A stretch of 64,000 nt of DNA. Source: Lysobacter daejeonensis GH1-9 (GTDB lineage Bacteria; Pseudomonadota; Gammaproteobacteria; Xanthomonadales; Xanthomonadaceae). Position numbers and translations under genes: made by a program. The stretch is from NCBI RefSeq assembly GCF_000768355.1, contig NZ_AVPU01000010.1:37461-101460 (forward strand), read 5' to 3'. The notes under the pieces are model-generated. The model was not told where the DNA came from. It did not search any database and worked only from the letters and a program-made list of their open reading frames with translations. Positions within the stretch are counted from its first letter, which is position 1. Each line of letters starts with the position of its first letter. Below, in pieces: positions 8,718-18,311 of the stretch.

Positions 8718-10022
8718 ATGCGGACAGACCCCCTCGAGCGCCTGCTGCGCGGCCTGTATTCGGCCGCGCTCTACGTGTTGGTGCCGATCACCCTCTATCA
8801 CCTGGTGTGGCGCGGCTTCCGGCAACCGGCGTATTTCCATCGCTGGCCGGAGCGCTACGCCCTCTATCGGGGCGCGACGCCGTTCGCGCGCACGCTGTGG
8901 GTGCATGCGGTGTCGGTGGGCGAGGTCAACGCCGCGGTGCCGCTGGTGAATGCGCTGCGCCGCGGACGCCCCGACCTGCGCCTGCTGGTCACCACCATCA
9001 CCCCCACCGGGTCCGAGCGGGTGCAGGCGTTGTGGGGCGCCGACGTGGAGCACGTCTATCTGCCCTACGACCTGCCCGGTGCGGTGGGTCGCTTCCTGCG
9101 GCATTACCGCCCGTGCGCGGCGCTGATCATGGAAACCGAGCTGTGGCCGAACCTGCTGTTCGGCTGCCGCGACCATGGCGTGCCCACCTTCATCCTCAAC
9201 GCCCGCCTGTCGGAGCGCTCGCTGAAGGGCTATCGCGTGCTGGCGCCGCTGGTGGGGCGTGCACTGCGCACGGTATCGCGCGTGGCCGCACAGTCGGCGG
9301 CGGATGCGATCCGTTTCGTGCGGCTGGGCGCGCGCAGCGGGCAGGTGACCGAAGTTGGCAACCTGAAGTTCGACGTGGCGATTCCGGACACGCTCGACGC
9401 ATTCGCGCGCGAATGCCGTGGGTCCGCCGGCGTTCGCCCGGTGTGGATCGCCGCCAGCACGCATTCCGACGAGGAGGCCGCCGTGCTGGCGATCCATCGG
9501 CAGCTTCGCGCGCGACATCCAGACCTGCTGCTGCTATGGGCGCCACGACACCCCGAGCGGTTCCGCGGGGTGGTGGAAAATGCGCGGGCGCTGGGTTGGC
9601 AGGTGGCGACGCGCTCGCGCTCGCACTGGCCCGGGGCGCAGGATGACGTGTTCGTGATCGACACGCTCGGTGAATTGCAGCATTTCTACGCCTGTGCCGA
9701 TGTGGCCTTCGTGGGCGGTAGCCTGCAGGCGATTGGCGGGCACAACCTGCTGGAACCGGCGGCGGCGGGCGTGGCGATCGTCACCGGCCCGCATCTGCAC
9801 AACTTCGTCGAGATCTCGCGGCGGCTGGACGAAGCCGGCGCCTTGCGCGTGGGCCAGGATGCCGATGGGGTGGGCGCGGCGCTTGCGGCCCTGCTGGCCG
9901 ACAGTGCCGAGCGTCAACGCATGGCCGACGCCGGGCGCCACCTCGTGGAGCGCGGCCGCGGCGCACTGGCGCAGACGCTGATCCTGCTGCAACCGGCATT
10001 GCCGCCGCTGCCAGCGGCATGA
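8718..10022 (+). CDS. waaA: 3-deoxy-D-manno-octulosonic acid (Kdo) transferase
   Basis: 434 residues, the usual WaaA length. An N-terminal membrane segment is followed by WVHAVSVGEVNAAVPL, with the conserved SVGE catalytic Glu, and later VTTITPTGSERV. The C-terminal half has FVGGSLQAIGGHNLLEPAAAGV, the donor-binding GG-HN-LEPAA motif of GT30. WaaA moves Kdo from CMP-Kdo to lipid IVA. The ATG at 8718 sits just before the hydrophobic anchor. It is convergent with tolC across a clear hairpin. Confidence 0.93.
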   Translation: MRTDPLERLLRGLYSAALYVLVPITLYHLVWRGFRQPAYFHRWPERYALYRGATPFARTLWVHAVSVGEVNAAVPLVNALRRGRPDLRLLVTTITPTGSERVQALWGADVEHVYLPYDLPGAVGRFLRHYRPCAALIMETELWPNLLFGCRDHGVPTFILNARLSERSLKGYRVLAPLVGRALRTVSRVAAQSAADAIRFVRLGARSGQVTEVGNLKFDVAIPDTLDAFARECRGSAGVRPVWIAASTHSDEEAAVLAIHRQLRARHPDLLLLWAPRHPERFRGVVENARALGWQVATRSRSHWPGAQDDVFVIDTLGELQHFYACADVAFVGGSLQAIGGHNLLEPAAAGVAIVTGPHLHNFVEISRRLDEAGALRVGQDADGVGAALAALLADSAERQRMADAGRHLVERGRGALAQTLILLQPALPPLPAA

Positions 10023-10026
10023 AACG

Positions 10027-10055
10027 CGAACGGCCCGCACGCGGCGGGCCGTTCG
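10027..10055. terminator. Bidirectional hairpin between waaA and tolC
   Basis: A perfect 12-bp inverted repeat (10027-10038 with 10044-10055) encloses a 5-nt loop. It stands between the stop of waaA and the stop of the convergent tolC. There is no T-run on either side, so it may act with Rho or as a mRNA 3'-end stabiliser. Confidence 0.65.
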
Positions 10056-10091
10056 AGGGGTCTGGACGGCGGGCAGGCCGCGACGTGACGG

Positions 10092-11531
10092 TCAGGGCGC
10101 GACGGGCGCCTGCACGTCCACCGTGAGCAGGCGGTTGATGTCCTGCAGGTCCTCGGCGTCGAGGGTGCCCGCGGCCTGTTCCAGAGTCAGGCGGCTCTGC
10201 AGGAAATTGTACTTGGCCTGCGCGAAGGCGAGCTGCGCATTGAACAGGTTGCGCTGGTTGTTGAGCACGTCCAGCACGGTACGGGTACCCACTTCCAGGC
10301 CGACCTGCGACGCGTCATACGCGCTCTGTGCCGAGACCAGCGCGAGGCGGCGTGCCTCGACTTCACTGATGCCGGCGATGACGGTCTGGTAGGCATTGCG
10401 GGTGCTGCGTTCCAGCGAACGCTTCTGCTGCTCCAGACCATCCTGCGCGGCGTCGCGCTGGGCCAGCGCCTGGCGCACGCGCGACTGGGTCGCGCCGCCG
10501 GAGAAGATCGGCACCGACAAGGTCAGACCGATGGACGGGCCGCGGCTCTCGCTGTCGATGGGATTGGTGGAGGAGAACTGGTTGCCGCCGAAGCTGCCGC
10601 TGAAGGTGTTCTCGCCCCAGCTCTTGCTGTCGTTGTAACCGGCCCCGGCGTACAGCGTGGGCAGGTGGCCGGCGCGGGCCGTGTCAACGCTGGCATTGGC
10701 CGCATCGACGCGCGCTTGGGTGGCTGCCAACGCTGGGTTGTTCTCCAGTGCGGCCTGAACCCAGCCGTTGATGTCACGGCCTTCGGGGGCGCTGGGCTGG
10801 AAGTCGTTGGGCAGCGCCTTCAGCGTGCGGATCGGCTGGCCGGTGATCTCCGACAAGGCCTGGTACGCATCCTCGACCGCATTGCGGGCCAGGATGGTGT
10901 TGGCGCGCGCGCTGTCGAACTGGGCTCGCGCCTCGTGCACGTCGGTGATCGGGGCCAGGCCAACTTCCAGGCGCTTGGACGCGTAGTCGAACTGCTTCTT
11001 CAACGCGGTTTCCGCGGCCTCGGCGGCGGCCAGCGTTTCCAGCTGAACCAGCACGTTGAAGTACGCAGCCGAGGTGCGGGTGATCAGCGAGTGGCCCTCG
11101 GCCGTCAGCGTGAAGTCACCGGCTCGGCTGAGCGCCTTCTGCCCCTTGAGCGTGGTGAAGCGCGAATGGTCGTAGACCATCTGGTCGAGGTTGATGCCGA
11201 GCCGCCGCGACGTCGTTTCCGACTCGCTGTCACCGCTGAAGCGGATCTGGGTGCCGGTGTCGGGGTCGAACTGGGTCTGCGTCGCCGGTCCTTCGCTGCG
11301 CGAACGCTGCAGCGTGGCGCTGCCGTTGACCTGCGGCAGCATCGCCGCCCGCGCCTGCACCGCGCCTTCGCGGGTGGCCAGGCGGTTGGACTCGGCGGCG
11401 GCGAACTGCGGGTCGCCGGCGCGTGCCAGCTCGTAGGTCTGCATCAGGTCTTCCGCCGAGGCGGTGGCCGGAAGCAGGGTGGCGGTGCCTACGGCGGCAG
11501 CCATGGCGAGTACGAGCGGGCGACGGATCAT
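10092..11531 (-). CDS. tolC: TolC family outer-membrane efflux protein
   Basis: 479 residues with a signal peptide ending ATASA at about residue 26. The mature part shows the two-fold repeated OEP layout: AEDLMQTYELARAGDPQFAAAESNR at the start, long Ala/Gln-rich helices, and GLEVGTRTVLDVLNNQRNLFNAQLAFAQAKYNFLQSRL near the end, a hallmark of TolC. It is the outer-membrane exit duct for type I secretion and RND/MFS pumps. It lies 12 bp after pcm, a pairing seen in Xanthomonads. The adaptor and RND permease at 13-17 kb lack their own outer-membrane partner, so this TolC could serve them. Confidence 0.93.
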   Translation of the reverse strand: MIRRPLVLAMAAAVGTATLLPATASAEDLMQTYELARAGDPQFAAAESNRLATREGAVQARAAMLPQVNGSATLQRSRSEGPATQTQFDPDTGTQIRFSGDSESETTSRRLGINLDQMVYDHSRFTTLKGQKALSRAGDFTLTAEGHSLITRTSAAYFNVLVQLETLAAAEAAETALKKQFDYASKRLEVGLAPITDVHEARAQFDSARANTILARNAVEDAYQALSEITGQPIRTLKALPNDFQPSAPEGRDINGWVQAALENNPALAATQARVDAANASVDTARAGHLPTLYAGAGYNDSKSWGENTFSGSFGGNQFSSTNPIDSESRGPSIGLTLSVPIFSGGATQSRVRQALAQRDAAQDGLEQQKRSLERSTRNAYQTVIAGISEVEARRLALVSAQSAYDASQVGLEVGTRTVLDVLNNQRNLFNAQLAFAQAKYNFLQSRLTLEQAAGTLDAEDLQDINRLLTVDVQAPVAP

Positions 11532-11543
11532 GCGGGGGTCCTT

Positions 11544-12197
11544 TTAGAACTCGAAGGCAGGCGCGGGCGCGGCGCCGGCAAGGTAGGGGAGGTCCGTCTC
11601 GAACAACGATTGGATGCGCGGACCGTTGACGTCGTTGTGGAGCAACACGGCTTCCATGGCTGGCGAGCGGCCACGCACGACGAACATGCGTCCGCCCGGC
11701 TCCAGCCAGTGGATGAATTTCTGCGGGATGGTGTCGACCGCGCCGGTGATGCAGACCACGCTGAACTTGCGCGGGGTGTCCCACGCCAGCGCGTCGGCAT
11801 TGACCACCTGCGCGTTGTTGATGCCCTGGGCCTTGAGCGCGGTCTCGGCGCTGGCGGCGCGCGCGGCATCGCGCTCGACGCTGACCACGTCGCGCGCCAG
11901 GCGGCCCAGGCAGGCAGTCAGGTAACCGTTGCCGGTGCCGATCTCAAGCACGTCCTCGCTGCCATCCAGCGCCAGCGCCTGCAGCACGCGGCCGACGATC
12001 ACCGGCTTGAGCGCGAATTCGCCTTCGCCCAGCGGCAGCGGCACGTCGGCGTAGGCCAGCTGGCGCTGTGCGTCCGGCATGAAGTCCTCGCGCGGCAACG
12101 TCCCCAGCACCTCCAGCACCCGCGCATCCAGCACGTCCCACGGCCGAACCTGCTGTTCGACCATCAGTTCACGGGCGTGGGCGTAATCGATCGTCAT
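11544..12197 (-). CDS. pcm: Protein-L-isoaspartate O-methyltransferase family protein
   Basis: 217 residues. The SAM-binding motif I is VLEIGTGNGYLTACLGRLA. The PIMT N-terminal region MVEQQVRPWDVLDARVLEVLGTLPREDFMP is present, although the usual MVxxQ(L)xxRGI core is changed to the VRPWD form found in the diverged paralogs paired with tolC. It is predicted to methylate isoaspartyl residues for repair, but the diverged motif leaves substrate choice open. The ATG at 12197 was chosen at the conserved N-terminus. The 220 bases upstream (12198-12417) hold no gene I can support. Confidence 0.8.
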   Translation of the reverse strand: MTIDYAHARELMVEQQVRPWDVLDARVLEVLGTLPREDFMPDAQRQLAYADVPLPLGEGEFALKPVIVGRVLQALALDGSEDVLEIGTGNGYLTACLGRLARDVVSVERDAARAASAETALKAQGINNAQVVNADALAWDTPRKFSVVCITGAVDTIPQKFIHWLEPGGRMFVVRGRSPAMEAVLLHNDVNGPRIQSLFETDLPYLAGAAPAPAFEF

Positions 12198-12417
12198 GGT
12201 GCTGTCTCGCGGGGGTGGAACCGCGAATTGTACCGGGAGGTGGCTGGGGTGTCGGCCATGTCGGCCGGGGATGACAGGATCGCCGGCCGGACGGGGGCGC
12301 ACTGAGTGCCGGAAGTCACCGGGACTGTCGGCACCACGCGGGCTGCAGTGGAGACGGTGGCCAGCGACCGGCCCCGAAACGTGCGGCGTGTGCGCAGGGA
12401 GGCCGTCATCCCGGGCG

Positions 12418-13080
12418 TCAGGCGGTCGTGCCGGGGAGCGGGCGCGCGTAGGCGCGCAGGAACATCTCCACCGAGGCCTGCAGGTGGGCTTCCACGTCCG
12501 GCGCGACGCTGCAACAGCCAAACACCAGCTGGTTGTATGGCTCGCCCTTGAGAAGGGTGAAGAACTGCGACGCGGCCACGCGGGTGTCGGGGATGTCCAA
12601 CTCGCCGCTGGCCACGCGCCGGTCCAGCAACGCGGCGAATTCGCCCTGCACGCGCATTGGCCCGCCTTCCCAGAACACCTGCGGCAGCGGGCTGCCCGAC
12701 ATCTGCGGACTGCACAGGAAGCGGTGCCCGGCCACGGCCTCCGGGCTGCTGACCATGGCGTAGAAGGCCCGGGCGATGGCGAGCAGGCGCTCGCGCACCG
12801 GAGTCCCTGGCTCGGCGGTGAACAGCGAGGACGGCACCTGCTGCTCGCAGTAGGCGCGGGCCACGGCGACGAACAGGGTCTCCTTGTCGCCGAAGTGGCT
12901 GTACACGGTCAGCTTGGACACGCCGGCCGCGGCGGCGATCTGGTCCATGCTCACGCCGTCAAAGCCCTGTTCGATGAACAAGCGGGTGGCCGCGGTGAGG
13001 ATGGCCGCGCGTTTGCCCAGGTCCTTGGGGCGGCCCGGTCCCGACGGTTTGGCGGTGGCGGGGATGCGTTCTGGGGACAT
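12418..13080 (-). CDS. TetR/AcrR family transcriptional regulator
   Basis: 220 residues. The N-terminal helix-turn-helix is clear: RAAILTAATRLFIEQGFDGVSMDQIAAAAGVSKLTVYSHFGDKETLF at about residues 24-70. The C-terminal ligand-binding domain resembles AcrR/AefR-type regulators. It is divergent from the RND adaptor gene, with 73 bp between starts that hold a perfect palindrome, so it likely represses the pump and itself. The ligand is unknown. Confidence 0.9.
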   Translation of the reverse strand: MSPERIPATAKPSGPGRPKDLGKRAAILTAATRLFIEQGFDGVSMDQIAAAAGVSKLTVYSHFGDKETLFVAVARAYCEQQVPSSLFTAEPGTPVRERLLAIARAFYAMVSSPEAVAGHRFLCSPQMSGSPLPQVFWEGGPMRVQGEFAALLDRRVASGELDIPDTRVAASQFFTLLKGEPYNQLVFGCCSVAPDVEAHLQASVEMFLRAYARPLPGTTA

Positions 13081-13095
13081 GACTGAATACTAGAC

Positions 13096-13109
13096 TATCG
13101 AGTTCGATA
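13096..13109. promoter_or_regulatory. Putative TetR operator palindrome
   Basis: TATCGA-GT-TCGATA is a perfect 14-bp inverted repeat in the AT-rich gap between the divergent TetR and adaptor genes, next to a TTTATACAG stretch that could be a -10 region. Its place and symmetry fit a TetR dimer site controlling both genes. Confidence 0.55.
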
Positions 13110-13153
13110 TTTATACAGTACCGGCAAGTTCATTAATTCAGCCTGAGGCCCCG

Positions 13154-14305
13154 ATGCGCAGTCGCCCCCCCCACGGCGCTTTCCTCCGAACCGCAGCGCC
13201 GGCCCTGGCCGCCGCGCTCCTGCTGGCGGCCTGTGGCAAGGAGGCCGCACCCGAGGAGGCGCCCCGTCCGGTGCTGGTGGCGCACCCCACCGAGAGTGAC
13301 CACGCGGTGGCGGCCTTCGCCGGCGAGGTGCGTGCGCGTGAGGAAAGCCCGTTGTCGTTCCGGGTGGGCGGCAACCTGATCGAGCGTCACGTGGACGTGG
13401 GCGACCACGTGCGCCGCGGCCAGTTGCTGGCGGTGCTGGATGCGGGCGACCTGCAGGCACAGGCGCGCGCCGCGCAGGCGCAACTCGCGGCCGCGCAGGC
13501 CGAACTGGGCCGCACGCGTGCCGACCAGGCGCGCCTCGCGCAGTTGGCCGGACAGCAACTGGTCAGCCGCTCCGCGCTGGATGCCGCCAATGCCGCCGCC
13601 ACCGCCGCCCAGGGGCAGGTCAACGCCGCGCGCGCCAACCTCGACGTGGCGCGCAACCAGGCCGGGTACACGCAGCTGCGTGCGCCGAGTGATGGCGTGA
13701 TCGCCGCACGCAACGCCGAGGCCGGGCAGGTGGTCGGCGCGGGACAGGCCGTGTTCTCGTTGGCCGCCGATGGCGTGCGCGAAGTGGCGTTTGCCGTGCC
13801 CGAGGGCGCGGTGGCGCAAGTGAAGCCGGGCCTGCCGATGCTGGTGGAAGTGTGGTCCAAGCCGGGTGAGCGCTGGCCGGGCAAGCTCCGCGAGATTGCA
13901 CCGGCCGCCGACCCCGCCTCACGCACCTATGCCGCGCGGGTGAGCGTGGAGGCGCCGGAGGGCGCGCTGGAACTGGGCCAGAGTGCGCGCGTGTACCTGC
14001 CCAAGAACGGCAACGGCACCTTGAGCGTGCCGCTGTCGGCGCTGCAGCGAACCGGCGGCGCGGCGGCGGTGTTCGTGGTGGACGCGAAGAGCGCGACGCT
14101 GAAGCTGCAGCCGGTGCAGGTCGGGCCGTATGGCGACGAGCGCGCGCCAGTGCGCAGCGGCCTGTCGGCCAACGACTGGGTGGTCACCGCCGGTGGCCAC
14201 CTGTTGCGCGCGGGGCAGAAGGTGGTGCCGGTGGACCGCGACAACCGTCCGGTGCTGACGCCGGTTGCGGCCGACGGCGCGGCCTCCGCCGCGGCGAAGC
14301 GCTGA
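13154..14305 (+). CDS. RND efflux periplasmic adaptor lipoprotein (MFP/HlyD family)
   Basis: 383 residues. The signal peptide ends in a lipobox (LLLAACGK), so it should be a lipoprotein. The order is a barrel-sandwich half (SPLSFRVGGNLIERHVDVGDHVRRGQLLAVLD), a long Ala/Gln coiled-coil hairpin at about residues 100-165, the second lipoyl half (YTQLRAPSDGVIAARNAEAGQVV), then beta-barrel and membrane-proximal domains. It bridges the RND permease and an outer-membrane channel. The permease follows 10 bp later. The nearest channel gene is tolC, about 2 kb away. Confidence 0.92.
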   Translation: MRSRPPHGAFLRTAAPALAAALLLAACGKEAAPEEAPRPVLVAHPTESDHAVAAFAGEVRAREESPLSFRVGGNLIERHVDVGDHVRRGQLLAVLDAGDLQAQARAAQAQLAAAQAELGRTRADQARLAQLAGQQLVSRSALDAANAAATAAQGQVNAARANLDVARNQAGYTQLRAPSDGVIAARNAEAGQVVGAGQAVFSLAADGVREVAFAVPEGAVAQVKPGLPMLVEVWSKPGERWPGKLREIAPAADPASRTYAARVSVEAPEGALELGQSARVYLPKNGNGTLSVPLSALQRTGGAAAVFVVDAKSATLKLQPVQVGPYGDERAPVRSGLSANDWVVTAGGHLLRAGQKVVPVDRDNRPVLTPVAADGAASAAAKR

Positions 14306-14315
14306 GGACGCGACC

Positions 14316-17300
14316 ATGCGCTTCAATCTGTCCGAATGGGCGCTGCGCCATCGCAGCCTGGTCGTGTACCTGATGCTGGTGATGGCGATCGCCGGCACGC
14401 TGTCCTACCTCAAGCTGGGCCGCAGCGAGGACCCGGCCTTCACCTTCAAGGTGATGGTGGTGCGCACGCTGTGGCCGGGCGCGACCGCTGAGGAGGTGGC
14501 GCAGCAGGTCACCGAACGCATCGAGAAGAAGCTGATGGAAACCGGGCAGTACGAGTTCATCCGCTCGTATTCGCGGCCCGGTGAGTCGCAGGTGATCTTC
14601 ATGGCGCGCGATTCGATGCGCAGCAAGGAGATCGGTCCGCTGTGGTACCAGGTGCGCAAGAAGGTCGGCGACCTCAAGCCGCTGCTGCCGGCCGATGCGG
14701 TGGGCCCGTTCTTCAATGACGAGTTTGGCGACACCTTCGGCAACATCTATGCGCTGACCGGCAAGGGCTTCGATTACGCGGTGATGAAGGACTACGCCGA
14801 CCGCGTGCAGCTGGCGCTGCAGCGGGTGCCGGACGTGGGCAAGATCGAACTGTTCGGCGTGCAGGACGAGAAGGTGTGGATCGAGCTGTCCAACACCAAG
14901 CTGGCCACGCTGGGCGTACCGGTAAGCGCGGTCAAGGACGCGCTGGACCAGCAGAACGCAATGGTGCCGGCCGGGTTCTTCGAGACCGGCAGCACGCGCG
15001 TGGCGTTGCGCGTGGGCGGCAAGTTCCAGTCGGTGGATGCGATCCGTGCCTTCCCGGTGCGGGTGGGCGACCGCACGTTCCGCCTTGGCGACGTGGCCGA
15101 GGTGCGCCGCGGCTTCTCCGATCCGCCGGCGCCGCGCATGCGCTTCATGGGCGAGGACGCGATCGGCATCGGCGTGTCGATGAAGGAAGGCGGTGACATC
15201 CTCAAACTGGGCAAGACCCTCGAGACCGAATTCGCGGCGCTGCAGAAGACGCTGCCGGCGGGCATGGAGTTGCGCAAGGTCGCGGACCAGCCCGCGGCGG
15301 TGAAGGAGTCGGTGGGCGAGTTCGTGAAGGTGTTGAGCGAAGCGGTGGCCATCGTGCTGCTGGTCAGCTTCTTCTCGCTGGGCCTGCGCACCGGCCTGGT
15401 GGTGGCGCTGTCGATCCCGCTGGTGCTGGCCATGACTTTCGCGGTCATGGACTTCTTCGGCGTGGGCCTGCACAAGATCTCGCTGGGCGCGCTGGTGCTG
15501 GCGCTGGGCCTGCTGGTGGACGACGCGATCATTGCCGTGGAGATGATGGCGATCAAGATGGAGCAGGGCTTCAGCCGCTTGAAGGCGGCGGCGTTCGCAT
15601 GGGAAAGCACCGCGTTCCCGATGCTGACCGGCACGTTGATCACCGCTGCGGGCTTCCTGCCGATTGCCACCGCGCAGTCGAGCACCGGCGAGTACACGCG
15701 TTCGCTGTTCGAAGTGGTGACCATCGCGCTGCTGGTGTCGTGGGTGGCGGCGGTGATGTTTATCCCGTACCTGGGCGACAAGCTGCTGCCGGATTTCCAG
15801 AAGGCGGCGCAGCCGCCGGCATCGGGCACGCTCGCCGGCTGGTGGCACCGCAAGCGGTTGGCGTGGGCCGACCGCCACCCGGCGTTCCACGACCTGATCG
15901 CGCCCAAGCCGGTGCACGACGGGCATGCGCACGACCCGTACGCTAGCCGTTTCTACCAGCGTTTCCGCGGCTGGGTGCTGTGGTGCGTGCGCTACCGCAA
16001 GACGGTGCTGGCGGTGACGGCCGGCGCGTTCGTGGCCTCGGTGCTGCTGTTCCGGTTCGTGCCGCAGCAGTTCTTCCCGGATTCGGTGCGGCCGGAGCTG
16101 ATGCTGGACATGGAGCTGGCCGAGGGCAGTTCGCTGAAGGCGACCACCGCTCAGGCGCAGCGGCTGGAGGCGATCCTGAAGACGCGCAAGGACTTGACCA
16201 ACTACGTGGCCTACGTGGGCACCGGTTCGCCGCGCTTCTACCTGCCGCTGGACCAGCAGTTGCCGGCGGCCAACTTCGCGCAGTTCGTGCTGATGCCGGA
16301 GAGCGTGGAGGCGCGCGAGGCGATCCGTAGCTGGGTGATCAACGAGGTGATTCCGCAGTTCCCCGAGTTGCAACTGCGCGTGACCCGCCTGGAGAACGGC
16401 CCGCCGGTGGGTTACCCGGTGCAGTTCCGCGTGTCCGGCGAGCATGTTGAGCGGGTGCGCGCGATCGCCTACCAGGTGCGCGAGAAGCTGCGCGAGAACC
16501 CGCACGTGGCCAACGTCAACCTGGACTGGGACGAGCCGAGCAAGGTGGTGCGCCTGCAGGTGGACCAGGAGCGCGCCCGGGCGATGGGCATCAGTTCGGC
16601 GGGATTGTCGCAGTTCCTGTCGAGTTCGCTGTCTGGCTCGCACGTGAGCACCTACCGCGAAGGCAATGAGCTGGTGGAGATGCTGTTGCGCGGTCCTGAG
16701 GAAGAGCGCCTGAGCCTGTCGATGCTGGGCAGCCTGGCGGTGCCGACGGCCAATGGGCGCGCCGTGCCATTGAGCCAGATTGCCACGCTTGAGTACGGCT
16801 TCGAGGAAGGCATCATCTGGCACCGTGACCGCGAGCCGACGATGACCGTGCGTGCGGACATCTACGACGGTACGCAGCCGGCGACGGTGGCGGCGCAGAT
16901 CTCGCCGACGCTCGACCCGATCCGCGCGACGCTGCCGTACGGCTATTCAATTAAGGTGGGCGGCACGGTGGAGGATTCGGCGCGCGGGCAGAACTCGATC
17001 AACGCCGGCATGCCGCTGTTCCTGTTCGTGGTGTTCACCCTGCTGATGCTGCAGTTGCGCAGCTTCTCGCGCAGCGTGATGGTGCTGCTGACGGCGCCGC
17101 TGGGGTTGATCGGGGTGACGTTGTTCCTGCTGGTGTTCCGCGTGCCGTTCGGCTTCGTGGCGATGCTGGGCACGATCGCGCTGGCGGGCATGATCATGCG
17201 CAACTCGGTGATCCTGGTCGACCAGATCGAGCACGACCGCGCCGATGGGGCGGAGCCGTGGCAGGCGATCGTGGAGGCCACGGTGCGCCGCTTCCGTCCG

Positions 17301-17477
17301 ATCGTGCTGACTGCGCTGGCGGCGATCCTGGCGATGATCCCGCTGTCGCGCAGCGCGTTCTTCGGGCCGATGGCGGTGGCGATCATGGGTGGCCTGCTGG
17401 TGGCCACCGCGCTGACGTTGTTGTTCCTGCCGGCGCTGTACGCGGCGTGGTTCCGGGTGAAGGTGCCGGCGGCCTGA
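14316..17477 (+). CDS. RND efflux transporter permease
   Basis: 1053 residues, normal for AcrB/MdtC-class permeases. TM1 follows LSEWALRHRSLVVYLMLVM, and TM4 carries the proton-relay pair D402-D403 in LGLLVDDAII. Two large periplasmic loops and a second six-helix set (GFVAMLGTIALAGMIMRNSVILVD) complete the fold. The ATG at 14316 has a GAGGA 8 nt upstream. It works as a proton/drug antiporter with the upstream adaptor. The LGRSEDPAF(T)F N-terminus matches the VexF/TriC-like group rather than AcrB. Substrates are not predictable. Confidence 0.93.
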   Translation: MRFNLSEWALRHRSLVVYLMLVMAIAGTLSYLKLGRSEDPAFTFKVMVVRTLWPGATAEEVAQQVTERIEKKLMETGQYEFIRSYSRPGESQVIFMARDSMRSKEIGPLWYQVRKKVGDLKPLLPADAVGPFFNDEFGDTFGNIYALTGKGFDYAVMKDYADRVQLALQRVPDVGKIELFGVQDEKVWIELSNTKLATLGVPVSAVKDALDQQNAMVPAGFFETGSTRVALRVGGKFQSVDAIRAFPVRVGDRTFRLGDVAEVRRGFSDPPAPRMRFMGEDAIGIGVSMKEGGDILKLGKTLETEFAALQKTLPAGMELRKVADQPAAVKESVGEFVKVLSEAVAIVLLVSFFSLGLRTGLVVALSIPLVLAMTFAVMDFFGVGLHKISLGALVLALGLLVDDAIIAVEMMAIKMEQGFSRLKAAAFAWESTAFPMLTGTLITAAGFLPIATAQSSTGEYTRSLFEVVTIALLVSWVAAVMFIPYLGDKLLPDFQKAAQPPASGTLAGWWHRKRLAWADRHPAFHDLIAPKPVHDGHAHDPYASRFYQRFRGWVLWCVRYRKTVLAVTAGAFVASVLLFRFVPQQFFPDSVRPELMLDMELAEGSSLKATTAQAQRLEAILKTRKDLTNYVAYVGTGSPRFYLPLDQQLPAANFAQFVLMPESVEAREAIRSWVINEVIPQFPELQLRVTRLENGPPVGYPVQFRVSGEHVERVRAIAYQVREKLRENPHVANVNLDWDEPSKVVRLQVDQERARAMGISSAGLSQFLSSSLSGSHVSTYREGNELVEMLLRGPEEERLSLSMLGSLAVPTANGRAVPLSQIATLEYGFEEGIIWHRDREPTMTVRADIYDGTQPATVAAQISPTLDPIRATLPYGYSIKVGGTVEDSARGQNSINAGMPLFLFVVFTLLMLQLRSFSRSVMVLLTAPLGLIGVTLFLLVFRVPFGFVAMLGTIALAGMIMRNSVILVDQIEHDRADGAEPWQAIVEATVRRFRPIVLTALAAILAMIPLSRSAFFGPMAVAIMGGLLVATALTLLFLPALYAAWFRVKVPAA

Positions 17478-17566
17478 ACCTCGCGCTGGAGTCGGCGCGG
17501 CACTGCTTCCTTTGGGGGCGGGGCCATTGCGGACGTGGGTTAGCAGGGCGGCGCCGCCGCCCAGAT

Positions 17567-17595
17567 GAAGAAGGCGCCCAGGAGGCGCCTTCTTC
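17567..17595. terminator. Bidirectional hairpin after the RND operon
   Basis: A perfect 12-bp stem (17567-17578 with 17584-17595) with a 5-nt loop stands between the permease stop and the stop of the convergent lipoprotein gene. The purine/pyrimidine ends of the stem (GAAGAA / TTCTTC) give short pyrimidine runs in either direction. Confidence 0.65.
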
Positions 17596-17603
17596 GTCCG
17601 CAC

Positions 17604-18239
17604 TCAGTGCGCGCTGCCCCAGGGGGCGGGTGGCGGCGCAATCGGTCGGGTCAGGTCGAACTCGACGCGGAACAGCCGGCCCGGTCGTGCCAGTTCATAG
17701 ACGAAGCTGTGGCCGGGGTGCACCTCCATCGCCCAGGTGTTGGTGTTGGACACGGCGCGGCCTTCGCGGGTGAACAGCGCCTGCGATTCGCTGTCGACCG
17801 GGAATTCCTGGCGCTCGGCGCTACCGGCGTTGGCGGTGTCACCGCCGTACATCGTGGTGGCATCCGCAGTGCCGTCGGCGTGGCGGTGGTCGTGCTTCAG
17901 ACGCAGACCGGCGGCGGTGCGGGTCAGCACCCAGGTGCGCGAGCGATCCTCGCCGACGTGGAAGGGGATGCGGATCTCATCCGCGCCGCACTCGCGCACA
18001 TGCATGACCAGCGGTTTGCCGACGAACGGGTCGGCACCGGTGGGTGCGGGCGTGTCGGCCACGATGCGTCCGGCAAAGGCCTTTCCGCACAACGGCCGCA
18101 GCTTCGACAGGAAGGCATCGGCTGGGGTGCTGGATGGCGCTGCGATCGATGCGCTGTGAGGGTGGGGCGGCGGCGGGGTGGCACAACCGGCCAGTGCAAG
18201 CGCCAGCGGCAGGGCAAAGTGGCGTAAGGAAGTTTTCAT
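17604..18239 (-). CDS. Hypothetical lipoprotein
   Basis: About 211 residues from the ATG at 18239, chosen because it starts a lipoprotein signal (MKTSLRHFALPLALALAGC, lipobox LAGC). The mature protein has a proline-rich linker and then a compact domain with LCGKAFAGRIV, HVRECGADEIRIPF and HDHRHADG segments. It has several aromatic and charged strands but no motif I recognise. Similar exported proteins of unknown function occur in Xanthomonads. It is convergent with the RND operon. Confidence 0.75.
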   Translation of the reverse strand: MKTSLRHFALPLALALAGCATPPPPHPHSASIAAPSSTPADAFLSKLRPLCGKAFAGRIVADTPAPTGADPFVGKPLVMHVRECGADEIRIPFHVGEDRSRTWVLTRTAAGLRLKHDHRHADGTADATTMYGGDTANAGSAERQEFPVDSESQALFTREGRAVSNTNTWAMEVHPGHSFVYELARPGRLFRVEFDLTRPIAPPPAPWGSAH

Positions 18240-18311
18240 CGCGCCACCGTAGCCGCTGGTGCGGTTGACGCGCAAACCGCGGCCGGGTCAACACTGGTCG
18301 CGCCGACCACG

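Noticed and set aside
14184..16823. A long antisense open frame of about 880 codons opposite the RND permease.
   Set aside because: His/Arg/Gln-rich composition typical of the antisense frame of GC-rich genes; the permease on the other strand is unmistakable.
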